From positions 1-17,626 of the forward strand of contig DASQDI010000038.1 in assembly GCA_035634255.1 (NCBI GenBank): a DNA stretch of 17,626 nt, written 5' to 3'. Positions 1-7,685 of this stretch are shown in pieces (the stretch's first letter is position 1; each line of letters opens with the position of its first letter). Source of the stretch: DATLMR01 sp035634255 (GTDB taxonomy: Bacteria > Acidobacteriota > Blastocatellia > UBA7656). The notes under the pieces were generated by a model. That model saw only the letters and a list, made by a program, of their open reading frames with translations, searched no databases and was not told the DNA's origin. Made by a program: the position numbers and the translations under genes.

Positions 1-1288
1 GGGAGGCGTAGACGGGCTCGCCGACGGAGTTGGTCCTGATCACTTCGAGCTTCGGCCCGGCCTTCAGGACGAAGGTCTCGCCGTCTTCGCTCGTGAGCAG
101 GATCATGCCGTCGAAGGCCACGGGCGAGGCGGTGAAGGTCGCGGGCACAGGCACGCGGCCCCCCTCGTACTTGACCTGCCCCGTCTTCGCGTCGAGGCAG
201 GTGAGAATCCCGCGGTCGGTCATCAGGTAGAGGTAATCTTCGTAAAGAATGGGGGACGGCACGTAAGCCGTGCCCTTGGCGTACTCCCACACGACGAAAG
301 GCGTGTTCGTCAGGTCGCCGCTGCCCCCGAGCTTGACCCCCATCGCGCGCTTGGCCTGGCTCCCGGCCGAGAGGAACACCATGCCGTGCCCGACCAGGGG
401 CGACGGGATCGCATGGCTTTCCACGCCCTTCACCCGCCAGAACTCTTTGCCGGTCATCGGGTCGTAAGAGATCGTCATCTCGGCCCCGCTCACGACCATC
501 TCCGTCCGCCCCGGACTCTTTATGATGACCGGGGTAGCCCACGTCGCGCGCGTAGTGCGGGGCTGCCGCCAGACTTCCTTGCCCGTCATCCTGTCGAGCG
601 CCGCGATGAACGAAGTCTTGCCGACATCCTGGTCGGCGGTCACGATCACGAGATTCTCATGGATGACCGGGGACGAGCCCGGCCCCATCCCGAGCTGCGG
701 GATGCCTCCGAGGTTCGCCTTCCATATCTGCTTCCCGTTGAAGTCGTAGCAGTAGAGCCCCTCCGAGCCGAAGAAGGCGTAGACGTATTTGCCGTCGGTC
801 ACGGGGGTCGGAGAAGCGTACGTGTTCTTCCTGTGCCTGTGGTCGAAGACCGGGCCCTCGTAAGGGACCTGCTCCCAGACGACCTTGCCCGAGTCGGCGT
901 CGACGGCGATGACCTTGAACGTGTAGCTGTAGTCAGAGCCGGCCCAGTCGGGGTGCTGCATCTCCTCGTCGCCTATCATGTGCTTCGGGGCGGTCGGCTT
1001 CGGGAGCTTCGCGCCTTCGACGGACGTGGTCAGGAAGACCCTGTTGCCCCAGACTATGGGGGACGAGTGGCCCCTGCCGGCTATCGGCGTCTTCCATCGA
1101 ATATTCTTCGTCGGGCTCCACTCTGACGGCAAGCCCTTGTCCGTAGAGATCCCCTTGCTTTCGGGGCCGCGCCACTGCGGCCAGTTGGACCCGCTGCCTG
1201 ACGCACTCGCGGCGGGCATGAAGGCCGCCGAGACGATCAGCAGACAGAGTGCGAGTGCGGAATTTAACCCGATGAAAAGTCGCTTCAT
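1..1288 (-). CDS. Secreted PQQ-like beta-propeller protein (propeller A), 3' end cut by window edge
   Basis: The frame is open from ATG at 1288 to the window edge (429 codons seen, C-terminus missing). The N-terminus is a classic signal peptide (MKRLFIG, then a hydrophobic stretch ending near ASAS, residue 30), followed by NWPQWRGP, the entry signature of secreted PQQ-like propellers. Blade motifs include SSPIVWGNRVFLTT, AVDADSGKVVWE, ALDRMTGKEVW and CLDAKTGQVKYE. It should be periplasmic or exported; its ligand is unknown. There is no vicinal Cys pair or CxxCH, so a PQQ-dependent dehydrogenase is unlikely. An AGGAG ribosome-binding site lies 11 bases before the ATG. It is the last visible gene of a minus-strand unit, 57 bases after propeller B, to which it is closely similar in domain order (shared YAFFGSEGLYCYD). 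The coding call is very sure; function is known only to family level. Confidence 0.93.
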   Translation of the reverse strand, partial: MKRLFIGLNSALALCLLIVSAAFMPAASASGSGSNWPQWRGPESKGISTDKGLPSEWSPTKNIRWKTPIAGRGHSSPIVWGNRVFLTTSVEGAKLPKPTAPKHMIGDEEMQHPDWAGSDYSYTFKVIAVDADSGKVVWEQVPYEGPVFDHRHRKNTYASPTPVTDGKYVYAFFGSEGLYCYDFNGKQIWKANLGGIPQLGMGPGSSPVIHENLVIVTADQDVGKTSFIAALDRMTGKEVWRQPRTTRATWATPVIIKSPGRTEMVVSGAEMTISYDPMTGKEFWRVKGVESHAIPSPLVGHGMVFLSAGSQAKRAMGVKLGGSGDLTNTPFVVWEYAKGTAYVPSPILYEDYLYLMTDRGILTCLDAKTGQVKYEGGRVPVPATFTASPVAFDGMILLTSEDGETFVLKAGPKLEVIRTNSVGEPVYAS

Positions 1289-1345
1289 AAGTCTAGGTGC
1301 TCCTCTTAAAGTTCTCCCAATGATTGTCGGTTCGTAACTGCGTCT

Positions 1346-2713
1346 CTACTTCGAGCCCTTCGCCTTCGCTTCCACGCCGTCCTTCTTGCCTATGGCGAAG
1401 AGGTGGTGCTGGCCGCGGACGAAGATCATGCCGTCGGATATGGCGGGCGTGGCCATAAGGACTTCGCCCATCGGGTTCGAAGAGAGCAGCTCGTATTTCG
1501 GCCCGGCCTTGACGACGAATATCTCGCCGTCTTCGCTGGGCAGGTAAATCTTCCCGTCCGCCGCGACGGGGGACGCGCTGTAGGCCCCGCCCTTGTCGGC
1601 GATGCGCTGCTGGTAAATGCGCTCGCCCGTCTTCGCGTTGTAGACGGTCAGGGTGCCGTTGTTCGAGCAGGCGTAAAAGTGCTCGCCGTAGATCACGGGC
1701 GTGGGCGTGTACGTGCCCCCGCGCTGCTTGCTCCAGACCACGAACTCGTTGGTCTCTTTGCCGTCCTTGAGCGAGATGTCCCCGCTCGCGCCGGGCCGTA
1801 TGGCGTAGATCGGCTGGTTCGGGCGGTAGCTGTTGGAGATGAATATGAGGTCGTGCGCGGTGATCGGCGTCGTCGAAGTTATCTCGGGGTTGCCCGACAG
1901 CCTCCACAACTCCTTGCCGGTCGCGGGGTCGTACGCGCGCACGAACCTGGTCGCGTTGGTGACCAGCTCCGCGCGGCCCTTCCCTTCGTAAACGGTCGGG
2001 GTCCCCCACGACGGGATCTCGTCGCGCTGGGTGCGCCACACCTCCTTGCCCGTCTTCACGTCGAAGGCCGCGATGAACGAGCCCTTCTGGATGTCGCACT
2101 GCAGGATCACGAGGTTCTTGTAGATTATGGGGGAGCTCGCCATGCCCCACTGGTAATCGGGGTCGTAGAACCACCCGCTGTCGAGCACGCCCAGGTCTTT
2201 CTTCCAGAGCAGCTTCCCGCCCTGGTCGTAGCAGTAGAGCCCTTCAGAGCCGAAGAAGGCGACGACGTGTTTGCCGTCCGTGGCCGGGGTCGAAGAGGCA
2301 TGCGTGGCCTTGATGTGGCGCTTGACTTTCGGCACGCCCTCGAACGCCGTCTTCTCCCAGAGGACCTTCCCCGACTTCTTGTCGAGGCAGTAGACCTTCC
2401 ACGTGTGCTTCGTTTCGTCCTTGGCCGAATCCACGTCCCCGTAGAGGCCGTGGCGGAACACCGTCTTGGGGTCTGAGCTGACCGCCGTGGTGACGTAGAC
2501 GCGGTCGCCCCAGACTATCGGGCTCGAATGCGCGAGCCCCGGAATGGGAGTCTTCCACACGACGTTCTCCGATTTTTCCGCGTTCCATGATACCGGCGTG
2601 CCGTGCCCCTCGGCTACGCCCGAGGCAGACGGGCCGCGAAACGTGGGCCAGTTCTGCGCGTTGGCCGACGAGGCAAAGATCAGGCAAAAGCAGAGAGATA
2701 CTATGCGTTTCAC
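1346..2713 (-). CDS. Secreted PQQ-like beta-propeller protein (propeller B)
   Basis: This is a 455-residue exported propeller. I chose the GTG at 2713 because AAAGGAG lies 8 bases upstream and the protein then opens with a clean signal peptide (VKRIVSLCFCLIFASSANA, cut before QNWP). An in-frame ATG at 2782 would add 23 charged residues ahead of the signal. Mature sequence begins NWPTFRGPSASG, then WKTPIPGLAHSSPIVWGDRVY. Blade motifs follow: CLDKKSGKVLWE, YCYDQGGKLLWKKDLG, AFDVKTGKEVWR, AYDPATGKELWR and VYNAKTGERIY. The segment IYAIRPGASGDISL is shared almost exactly with propeller K at 16082-17425. It probably forms a 7- or 8-bladed periplasmic propeller; ligand unknown. No PQQ-dehydrogenase cysteine pair or haem motif is visible. 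It sits 52 bases downstream of the ankyrin gene and 57 upstream of propeller A, so the three are probably co-transcribed. Confidence 0.95.
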   Translation of the reverse strand: MKRIVSLCFCLIFASSANAQNWPTFRGPSASGVAEGHGTPVSWNAEKSENVVWKTPIPGLAHSSPIVWGDRVYVTTAVSSDPKTVFRHGLYGDVDSAKDETKHTWKVYCLDKKSGKVLWEKTAFEGVPKVKRHIKATHASSTPATDGKHVVAFFGSEGLYCYDQGGKLLWKKDLGVLDSGWFYDPDYQWGMASSPIIYKNLVILQCDIQKGSFIAAFDVKTGKEVWRTQRDEIPSWGTPTVYEGKGRAELVTNATRFVRAYDPATGKELWRLSGNPEITSTTPITAHDLIFISNSYRPNQPIYAIRPGASGDISLKDGKETNEFVVWSKQRGGTYTPTPVIYGEHFYACSNNGTLTVYNAKTGERIYQQRIADKGGAYSASPVAADGKIYLPSEDGEIFVVKAGPKYELLSSNPMGEVLMATPAISDGMIFVRGQHHLFAIGKKDGVEAKAKGSK

Positions 2714-2765
2714 AGCGACTACTCCTTTGGTCTTCCGATTGAAATCCGAAAAATTGAATTCACGA

Positions 2766-3590
2766 TCACTGCTTCTCTTCAACCCGTTTGAATACGAATT
2801 CGCCCCCGCCCTGCTTCAACGTAAAGCTCACGACTTTCCCGCCCTCTTCGTTGAACTTCACGGTGACGTTGGGCGCGCCCGCGGGCCTCGACGTGGCCTT
2901 GTCTAAAAACTCCATCGGGAACTGCTGCCCCCCGGACGTGCCGACCAGCTTCCCGTCTTTGAGCTCGAAGGAGAGCTCGCCCGCGGCGTCGCTCCGGTAC
3001 CTGCCGGCGTACCGCTTGAGGGTCTCCGCGTCCACGGCGAAGTCGGCCTTCGGAGGCGGGACGGCCCCGGCGGCTTTCAGAAGGTCCGCGACATCCGGGA
3101 AGTTATTCTTCTCGGCGTTGCTCAAGGCGGCGCTCAACGCCTGGGCGGACACTTTCTTCTTCTCAAGGATTATCTTAACGATGTCTACGTGACGATTATT
3201 GGCGGCGAAGATCAACGCCTGATCGAGGTCTTTCGCGCCCTTCTCGACGAGGGCCCTGACTATGTCCGTGTGGCCCTTGCCGACCGCCCACGACAGGGGA
3301 GTCGCGCCGTAAAAAGTGTCCTTCACGTCTACGTCGGCCCCGCGTTCGAGCAGGAGCCTGACCACCTCGACGTTGCCCTTGTCGGCCGCGAACGAGAGAG
3401 CCGTGGCGCCGTAGCGGGTCTTCGAGTTCACGTCCGCGCCCGCGTCGAGCAGGGCCTTGAGCGTCGCGACGTCGCCCTTCCTCGCCGCCGCCATCAGCTT
3501 TTCGGTGTTCTCGCTCTCCTGCGCGAGCGCGCCCCGCGGGATCGACAGGGCGAGCAGCAGAATCAGGATCGATTTAACCTTAATCGACAT
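2766..3590 (-). CDS. Secreted ankyrin-repeat protein with C-terminal beta-rich domain
   Basis: This 274-residue protein has a signal peptide (MSIKVKSILILLLALSIPRGALAQ) followed by ankyrin repeats at about residues 29-58, 59-91, 93-126, 122-150 and a weak one at 151-176. Canonical pieces include LLDAGADVNSKTRYGATAL, VVRLLLERGADVDVKD and GATPLSWAVGKGHTDIV. Residues 192-272 form a separate beta-rich domain (RYAGRYRSDAAGELSFEL, FKRVEE at the end) resembling the DUF3471-type tail often attached to acidobacterial exported proteins; this is inferred from pattern only. Ankyrin repeats bind proteins, so a periplasmic binding role is plausible. I chose ATG 3590, 7 bases after a GGAG; ATG 3596 is also possible, and further in-frame starts up to 3620 would put extra residues before the signal peptide. 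It is the first gene of a minus-strand unit with propellers B and A. Confidence 0.93.
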   Translation of the reverse strand: MSIKVKSILILLLALSIPRGALAQESENTEKLMAAARKGDVATLKALLDAGADVNSKTRYGATALSFAADKGNVEVVRLLLERGADVDVKDTFYGATPLSWAVGKGHTDIVRALVEKGAKDLDQALIFAANNRHVDIVKIILEKKKVSAQALSAALSNAEKNNFPDVADLLKAAGAVPPPKADFAVDAETLKRYAGRYRSDAAGELSFELKDGKLVGTSGGQQFPMEFLDKATSRPAGAPNVTVKFNEEGGKVVSFTLKQGGGEFVFKRVEEKQ

Positions 3591-3732
3591 TTTCATACTC
3601 CAGATGCAGGTTGCAATCATCGTCAGGTTGCGCCGGCGGCGAACCCGTTAACTGTTTTCATCGGGGAGCAATCTTCACGCGGAAGCTCGCACGGGAGAAA
3701 ACGTTGCAAACGCCTGATATGTTCTGAGAGGT

Positions 3733-3766
3733 GTCAACTTGACTCCGGCAAGTGCAACATTATATT
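3733..3766 (+). promoter_or_regulatory. Candidate sigma-70-type promoter for the 3871-9940 operon
   Basis: TTGACT (3739-3744) and TATATT (3761-3766) are separated by 16 bases and stand out in an AT-richer stretch ahead of the plus-strand operon. The -35 box lies inside an 11-base palindrome, GTCAACTTGAC (3733-3743), which could be a regulator site. Transcription would start near 3773 and leave a leader of about 100 bases. This is inferred from sequence only. No equally good minus-strand promoter for the ankyrin operon was found in 3591-3780. Confidence 0.5.
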
Positions 3767-3804
3767 TTGGCATGAGCCTAGTCAAGCGATTTATCAGTGG
3801 ATAC

Positions 3805-3823
3805 TTGTAAATTTCCTTTTACA
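3805..3823. promoter_or_regulatory. Inverted repeat TGTAAA-N6-TTTACA in leader of the propeller operon
   Basis: TTGTAAA (3805-3811) and TTTTACA (3817-3823) contain perfect 6-base inverted arms (TGTAAA/TTTACA) around a 6-base spacer. The site lies downstream of the candidate promoter and about 50 bases before the ATG at 3871. The same TTGTAAA/TTTTACA half-sites form the larger palindrome at 12186-12224 ahead of the TonB receptor gene, so one regulator may bind both. This is an inference from motif similarity. Confidence 0.4.
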
Positions 3824-3870
3824 TTAAAAGAAGAACTGGGGTAGTGCGAGTTCCGTTATAAAGACTAATT

Positions 3871-6069
3871 ATGAATCCAATTCTATCTAAGACTTTAGCC
3901 CTCTCTCTGCTGCTGCTATCTCTGGTTTCGCACTCGTCGGCCGCCAACGGCAGAGGCGACTGGGCCGACTGGCGCGGCCCTAACCGCGACGGCGTCTCGG
4001 CGGAGAAGAACCTCCCCGTGAAGTGGTCCCCGAAGGGCGAAAACCTTGCGTGGAAAGCCCCATACGGAGGGCGCTCGGCCCCCATCGTCATGGGCGACCG
4101 CGTGTACCTGCAGAACAGCGCGGGCAAAGGCGAGACCCACCAGGAGCGCGTCGTCTGCCTGAACGCGGACACGGGGAAGCTCATCTGGGAGTACAAGTTC
4201 AACGTCTACGCGAGCGACGTGCCCCCGCACAGGGTCGGCTGGGCCTCGCCCGTGGGCGACCCCGCGACCGGCAACGTGTACGCTTACGGGGTCGGCGGCA
4301 CCCTTCTGGCCCTGTCGGGCGACGGCAAGCTCCTGTGGGAGCGCGCACTCAATGAAGAGTTCGGCCTCGTCACCACGCACGGGGGCCGCACCGTCTCCCC
4401 CGTCATCGAAGGCGACCTCGTCATCGTCAGCGGAGTCGCTTCGGGCTGGGGCGATCAGGCGCGCGCCAACCACCGCTTCATGGCATTCGACAAAAAGACC
4501 GGGGAGACGGTCTGGATCAACTCCCCCGGAGGCCGCCCCTACGACACGACCTACTCGCCCCCCATCATCGCCAACATCAACGGCACGCGCCTGCTGATAG
4601 CGGGCGGGGGCGACGGCAGCGTTCACGCGATCAAGCCCCTGACCGGCGAGCCCGTCTGGAAGTACGAGATGGCCAAGCGCGGCATCAACACCGGCGTCGT
4701 CGTCAAGGGCAACGTGGCCTTCGTCTCCCACAGCGAAGAGAACCTCGACACAAACGAGATGGGGCTGCTCGCCGCCGTTGACGCGACGGCCAAAGGCAAC
4801 ATCACCCCGCAGCAGGTCAAGTGGGCCGTCAAGGGGTTTCAGGGCGGCTTCTCTTCCCCGGTCATCGACGGCGACCGCATCTATCAGGTCGATAACGGGG
4901 CCAACCTTTACGCCTTCGACCTGAACTCGGGCAAGCAGCTCTGGATTCAGAACCTCGGCACGATTCAAAAGGCGTCCCCCGTGCTCGCCGACGGCAAGCT
5001 CTACGTCGGCACGGAGAACGGGAAGTTTTTCATCCTCAAGCCCGGACCCTCGGGCTGCGAGATTCTCGACGAAGACGTGATCGGGCCGGAGGCCACGCCC
5101 GAGCAGATAATCGGCTCGCCCGCCATCTCGCGCGGGCGCGTCTACCTGATAACGAGCGAGGCGCTTTATTGCATCGGCAAAAAGTCGGAGGCCGACACGC
5201 CCGCGCCGGAAGGCCCGACGCCGGCCCCCGCGGGCGCCGCGCCCTCCTACGTGCAGGTCGTACCGACCGAGCTGGTGCTGAAGCCGGGCGACTCGGTCAA
5301 CTTCAGGGCGCGACTCTTCGACGCGCAGGGACGCTTCATCCGCGAAGAGAAGGCCGCCTGGTCCCTCGAACAGGTGCGCGGCACGGTGGACCCGAGCGGG
5401 CGCTTCACCGCTTCGACGGACGCGGCGGCGCAGGCCGGGAGGGTGAAGGCGACCGTGGGCGAGATTTCGGGGGTGGCCCGCCTTCGCGTAATCCCGCCCC
5501 TCCCCCTGGCCGAGAGTTTCGATTCGGTCGCGGTAGAGAAGGCCCCCGTCCACTGGATCAACGCGACCGGGAAGTACTCCGTGCGCGAGATGGACGGGAA
5601 TAAAGTTCTGGTCAAGCACGCGGACAACCCGTTCACCAAGCGCGCGCGCGCCTTCTTCGGCCCGTCCGACTGGTCGAACTACACGATAGAGGCGGACGTG
5701 AGGGCCACCGAAAAGCGGCGGCAGATGGGCGACGCGGGCGTCGTGGCTCAGAGGTATTCGCTCATCCTCTTCGGCAACCACCAGCGGGTCGAGCTTGAGT
5801 CGTGGCAGCCGGAGACCGCGCGCACGGTCAAGGTGCCGTTCGCGTGGAAGGCCGACACCTGGTACCATCTCAAGTTGCAGGTGGAGAACCTGCCCGACGG
5901 CAAGACCCGCGCACGCGGAAAGGTCTGGGCGGCTGGCCAACCGGAGCCCGACCAGTGGATAATAGAACGGGTCGATCCGATCCCGAACCGCGAGGGGAGT
6001 CCGGGCATTTACGCGGACGCTCCCTTCGAAGTCTTCTTCGATAACATCAAGGTAACGTCAAACAAATGA
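3871..6069 (+). CDS. Secreted multidomain protein: PQQ-like beta-propeller, Ig-like (Big) domain, LamG-like domain (propeller D)
   Basis: This 732-residue exported protein has three domains. Residues 1-25 are a signal peptide (LALSLLLLSLVSHSSA). Residues 30-437 are a propeller that starts DWADWRGPNRDGVS, carries blade motifs such as CLNADTGKLIWEYKF, AFDKKTGETVW and AFDLNSGKQLW, and ends ALYCIGKK. After a Pro/Ala-rich linker (about 440-458), residues 463-541 look like a bacterial Ig-like (Big) domain: VVPTELVLKPGDSVNFRARL, WSLE, VDPSGRFTA. Residues 545-730 resemble the concanavalin-type LamG/DUF1080 fold (WSNYTIEADVRA, WYHLKLQVEN, VFFDNIKVT). Such C-terminal domains often bind or act on carbohydrate, so surface polysaccharide contact is a reasonable guess, not shown. 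There is no Shine-Dalgarno before the ATG; TATAAA lies 8 bases upstream. It opens a plus-strand operon; its stop overlaps the next start (ATGA). Confidence 0.95.
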   Translation: MNPILSKTLALSLLLLSLVSHSSAANGRGDWADWRGPNRDGVSAEKNLPVKWSPKGENLAWKAPYGGRSAPIVMGDRVYLQNSAGKGETHQERVVCLNADTGKLIWEYKFNVYASDVPPHRVGWASPVGDPATGNVYAYGVGGTLLALSGDGKLLWERALNEEFGLVTTHGGRTVSPVIEGDLVIVSGVASGWGDQARANHRFMAFDKKTGETVWINSPGGRPYDTTYSPPIIANINGTRLLIAGGGDGSVHAIKPLTGEPVWKYEMAKRGINTGVVVKGNVAFVSHSEENLDTNEMGLLAAVDATAKGNITPQQVKWAVKGFQGGFSSPVIDGDRIYQVDNGANLYAFDLNSGKQLWIQNLGTIQKASPVLADGKLYVGTENGKFFILKPGPSGCEILDEDVIGPEATPEQIIGSPAISRGRVYLITSEALYCIGKKSEADTPAPEGPTPAPAGAAPSYVQVVPTELVLKPGDSVNFRARLFDAQGRFIREEKAAWSLEQVRGTVDPSGRFTASTDAAAQAGRVKATVGEISGVARLRVIPPLPLAESFDSVAVEKAPVHWINATGKYSVREMDGNKVLVKHADNPFTKRARAFFGPSDWSNYTIEADVRATEKRRQMGDAGVVAQRYSLILFGNHQRVELESWQPETARTVKVPFAWKADTWYHLKLQVENLPDGKTRARGKVWAAGQPEPDQWIIERVDPIPNREGSPGIYADAPFEVFFDNIKVTSNK

Positions 6070-7586
6070 TGATGAATGAAAGTACGCACAAATCGAATCT
6101 CTCAAGGCTGGTTGTCTCGGCTCTGATCGCGCTCCTCTGCGTGAGCGGCTCGCCCCGGCCGGCCGCCGCGTCCGACCCCGGCACGGGGGACTGGCCGATG
6201 TGGGGCGGGACCCCCGACCGCAACATGGTTTCCAACATGAAAGGGGTGCCGACGAGCTGGGACGTGAATGCGAAGAAGAACATCAAGTGGATCGTCGCCC
6301 TGGGCTCGCAGACGTACGGGAACCCCGTCGTCTCGGGGGGCATGGTCTTCGTCGGCACGAACAACGAGTTCCTGCGCGACCCGAAGCAGGGCGGCGACCG
6401 GGGCGTGCTGATGGCTTTCAAAGAGTCCGACGGGCAATTCCTCTGGCAGGCCACGCACGAGAAGCTCGCCGCGGGGCGGGTCAACGACTGGCCGTATCAG
6501 GGCGTGTGCTCCTCGCCCCTCGTCGAAGGCGACAAGGTCTACTACGTCAGCAACCGCTGCGAGCTGGTCTGCCTCGACACGCAGGGCTTCCGCGACAAGG
6601 AGAACGACGGCCCGTTCAAAGAGGAGAAGTTCACGAGCGAGACCGACGCGGACATCGTCTGGAAGCTCGACATGATGGAAGAGGTCGGGTCGTTCCCGCA
6701 CAACATGTCGAACTCCTCGCCGGTGGCGTTCGGTGATCTGATCTACGTGACCACCTCCAACGGGCAGGACGAGAGCCACGTGAACGTGCCCTCCCCGAAG
6801 GCCCCGAGCATAATCGCGGTCAACAAGAAGACCGGCAAGCTCGCCTGGGAAGACAACTCGGTCGGCGAGCGAATCCTGCACGGGCAGTGGGCCTCCCCGA
6901 CGGTCGGGAATATCGGGGGAGTCGATCAGGTCGTCCACGGGCAGGGCGACGGCTGGATCCGCGGCTACGAGGCGCTCACGGGCAAGAAACTCTGGGAGTT
7001 CGACCTGAACCCGAAGGATTCGGTCTGGCCCAAGACGCGCAACGAAGTGATCTCGACCGCCGTGATCTGGGACAACCGCGTGTACATCGCCAACGGCCAG
7101 GACCCCGAGCACGGGGAGGGCGTGGGCCATCTCTACTGCATCGACCCGACCAAGCGCGGCGACATAACCAAGACGGGCCTCGTGTGGCATTACGATAAGA
7201 TCCGCAGGACCATCTCCACGCCCGCCATCCACGAAGGGCTGCTCTATTACCCCGACTTCAGCGGCTTCCTGCACTGCCTCGACGCGAAGACCGGGAAGCC
7301 TTTCTGGGTCCACGACATGTTCGCGGCCGTGTGGGGCTCGCCCATCGTCGTCGACGGCAAGGTCTACCTCGGGGACGAGGACGGCGACATAGCCATACTT
7401 CAGGCCGGGAAAGAGAAGAAGGTCATCGGCGAGATGAACATGGGCAGCTCGGTCTACTCGACCCCCGTCCCCGCCAACGGGGTCCTTTACATCGGCAACA
7501 GGAACCAGCTGTTCGCCCTAGCGAACATGACGGGGCCGCCCCTCCGCGTGGAGAACCCCTCGAAATCGAGCACCCCGGCGCAGTAG
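6066..7586 (+). CDS. Secreted PQQ-like beta-propeller protein (propeller E)
   Basis: This 506-residue protein starts at an ATG overlapping the stop of the previous gene by 4 bases, so translation is probably coupled; two more in-frame ATGs follow at once. A signal peptide runs to about residue 36 (LVVSALIALLCVSG...AAAS). The mature part opens DWPMWGGTPDRNMVS, a divergent form of the W-x-x-[WF]-R-G signature. Propeller motifs include AFKESDGQFLWQ, AVNKKTGKLAWEDNS, GYEALTGKKLWEFDLN, CLDAKTGKPFWVHD and GSPIVVDGKVYLGDEDGD. It is longer than B or K because of extended loops at about residues 170-260. The family is common in acidobacteria and planctomycetes and has no assigned activity. Vicinal cysteines and CxxCH are absent, so it is not a typical quinoprotein alcohol dehydrogenase. 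The next gene follows after a 99-base gap filled by a REP-like palindrome. Confidence 0.95.
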   Translation: MMMNESTHKSNLSRLVVSALIALLCVSGSPRPAAASDPGTGDWPMWGGTPDRNMVSNMKGVPTSWDVNAKKNIKWIVALGSQTYGNPVVSGGMVFVGTNNEFLRDPKQGGDRGVLMAFKESDGQFLWQATHEKLAAGRVNDWPYQGVCSSPLVEGDKVYYVSNRCELVCLDTQGFRDKENDGPFKEEKFTSETDADIVWKLDMMEEVGSFPHNMSNSSPVAFGDLIYVTTSNGQDESHVNVPSPKAPSIIAVNKKTGKLAWEDNSVGERILHGQWASPTVGNIGGVDQVVHGQGDGWIRGYEALTGKKLWEFDLNPKDSVWPKTRNEVISTAVIWDNRVYIANGQDPEHGEGVGHLYCIDPTKRGDITKTGLVWHYDKIRRTISTPAIHEGLLYYPDFSGFLHCLDAKTGKPFWVHDMFAAVWGSPIVVDGKVYLGDEDGDIAILQAGKEKKVIGEMNMGSSVYSTPVPANGVLYIGNRNQLFALANMTGPPLRVENPSKSSTPAQ

Positions 7587-7615
7587 GGCATGGGATTACC
7601 GGAGCAGTTCAGAGA

Positions 7616-7674
7616 GAGCCCCGGAGGGGCGATATGTGAAAAGGACCGGTCAACATATCGCCCCTCCGGGGCTC
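7616..7674. repeat. REP-like palindrome, 22-base perfect arms with 15-base loop
   Basis: The left arm 7616-7637 (starting GAGCCCCGGAGGGGCG) is exactly complementary to the right arm 7653-7674 (ending CCCCTCCGGGGCTC). The loop 7638-7652 contains the 8-base palindrome GACCGGTC. It fills most of the gap between propeller E and the alcohol dehydrogenase inside one operon. A related sequence, with GAGGGGCGGCATGTGAA against GGAGGGGCGATATGTGAA here, lies at the window's right end (17590-17626). Such GC-rich dispersed palindromes resemble bacterial REP elements, but no REP-associated transposase (RAYT) gene is in the window. Inside an operon the hairpin could attenuate transcription or protect upstream mRNA. 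Confidence 0.85.
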
Positions 7675-7685
7675 GTCAAATTCAA

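Noticed and set aside
2714..2782. Upstream ATG start for propeller B
   Set aside because: It would bury the signal peptide behind 23 polar residues; GTG 2713 has AAAGGAG at good spacing.
3916..5940. Long minus-strand open frame (674 codons) opposite propeller D
   Set aside because: It is an antisense shadow caused by high GC and strong third-position bias; the translation is Arg/Val/Asp-rich with no family motif, while the plus strand has a clear three-domain protein.
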